A DNA stretch of 44,364 bases from positions 1 through 44,364 of the forward strand of contig NZ_JAMPXE010000009.1 of the NCBI RefSeq assembly GCF_023701345.1. The letters are read 5' to 3'. The DNA is from Rhodoferax sp. (GTDB taxonomy: Bacteria; Pseudomonadota; Gammaproteobacteria; Burkholderiales; Burkholderiaceae_C). The notes below the pieces were generated by a model. The model saw only the letters and a program-made list of their open reading frames with translations. It did not search any database and was not told the DNA's origin. Position 1 is the stretch's first letter; every line of letters begins with the position of its first letter. Positions 43,886-44,364 of this stretch are shown here, piece by piece. Made by a program: the position numbers and the translations under genes.

Positions 43886-44364
43886 TCTGACCGCTGTCAC
43901 CCAGCTTGCGCAGCCACTCCAGGCGGAACGAGCCGTTGCTGTTGGCGCGCAACGAATGGCGCAGTGTCAGGCCCAGTGTGTTGTCGGGGTTGACATTCCA
44001 GAAGCCAGCTATTTCGGCGCGGCCGATCAGGTCGCTGATGTCGGGGTTGTCATCATCTGACGCTTCCTCGGGCATGCGGTACCAAAGCTTGCCAACCACG
44101 TTGAACTGCTGGCCTTTTTCCATGCCGGTCATCAGGATGGTGCGGTTCCAGCTGCGCGACAGGGGCAGTGGCTGACCATTGGACTGGTGGTTGAAGCTGA
44201 TGCCGCTGTAGCGCAGACGCCAGCCCCAGGGTAGGGGGGCATCGGTCGGCAAGATGTAGATCAGTTCGGGTTCGTGGTCGGTGGTGCGGAAGGGCCGTGA
44301 CAGGTCGCCACTGAAGAGTTGCCAGTTGGACTTCTGTGAGTAGCCAAACCACAGAGAATCACGC
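43764..44364 (-). CDS. pldA: Outer-membrane phospholipase A (PldA), 5' truncated by window edge
   Basis: C-terminal 200 residues of a beta-barrel phospholipase of the outer membrane that removes phospholipids from the outer leaflet. The active-site motif NHQSNGQ (catalytic His and Ser of PldA) lies in YSGISFNHQSNGQPLPLSRSW. Upstream, SLWFGYSQKSNWQLF and SRPFRTTDHEPELIYILP also fit. The C-terminal beta strand ends LSVGLSLVDW, an aromatic residue as expected for an outer-membrane barrel. The start and signal peptide lie beyond the right edge. Its last 122 bases are duplicated at 42534. Confidence 0.93.
   Translation of the reverse strand, partial: RDSLWFGYSQKSNWQLFSGDLSRPFRTTDHEPELIYILPTDAPLPWGWRLRYSGISFNHQSNGQPLPLSRSWNRTILMTGMEKGQQFNVVGKLWYRMPEEASDDDNPDISDLIGRAEIAGFWNVNPDNTLGLTLRHSLRANSNGSFRLEWLRKLGDSGQTGNRSGLRFHTQLFSGYGDSLIDYNRRRTLLSVGLSLVDW

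Overview
This GC-rich window reads as chromosome of a betaproteobacterium of the order Burkholderiales, most likely a Comamonadaceae member of the Rhodoferax/Polaromonas/Acidovorax type. The evidence is the order of the division and cell wall (dcw) cluster, a fused MurE-MurF ligase, and the protein flavour of the type II secretion genes. The genus is an inference; no rRNA or tRNA gene is present to check it.

Region 1 (1-15536) is a tightly packed dcw cluster on the + strand: ftsI (5' end outside the window), murE-murF fusion, mraY, murD, ftsW, murG, murC, ddlB, ftsQ, ftsA, ftsZ, then an intrinsic terminator. Almost every junction is an ATGA, GTGA or TGATG overlap, so translation is probably coupled. 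Together these genes make lipid II from UDP-MurNAc, flip and polymerise it at the septum, and build the Z ring.

Region 2 (15631-22797) lies between ftsZ and lpxC. It holds a minus-strand signalling operon (membrane histidine kinase, single-domain response regulator, large dual-receiver GGDEF-EAL protein) and a plus-strand YefM-YoeB toxin-antitoxin pair with a clear promoter and operator. A PaiB-like flavoprotein gene (22816-23457) then overlaps lpxC.

Region 3 (23450-34961) is lpxC, a small membrane protein, and a type II secretion operon in the order gspG-H-I-J-K-L-M-N-D-E-F. No gspC is visible.

Region 4 (34962-41846) is accessory. A LysR regulator faces an AhpD-like peroxidase gene, followed by a free-standing CZB zinc/redox sensor domain, an NTF2-like protein, a PNPOx-like flavoprotein, a cytochrome b561, a Tat-exported molybdopterin oxidoreductase (YedY/MsrP type), a methionine-rich MXKDX repeat protein, a FlxA-like protein and an FMN reductase. 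The trio cytochrome b + YedY-like enzyme + methionine-rich periplasmic peptide matches a known hypochlorite-scavenging system. Here it sits in an unusual context that suggests a reactive chlorine/oxidant defence island.

Region 5 (41847-44364) has a MazE-MazF (ChpS-ChpB-like) pair, a Phd-PIN toxin-antitoxin pair and a tyrosine-integrase fragment. The last two lie between two identical 122-bp copies of the 3' end of pldA (outer-membrane phospholipase A), which itself runs off the right edge.

The most unusual signal cuts across regions. A palindromic repeat that begins GTCATTGCGAGCGAAGCG is inserted in frame, in the same orientation and reading frame, three times inside essential or conserved protein genes: the MurE-MurF linker, a MurF loop, and the zinc-binding loop of GspE. 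It adds a [14 protein letters not shown] peptide each time, which is reminiscent of Rickettsia palindromic elements.
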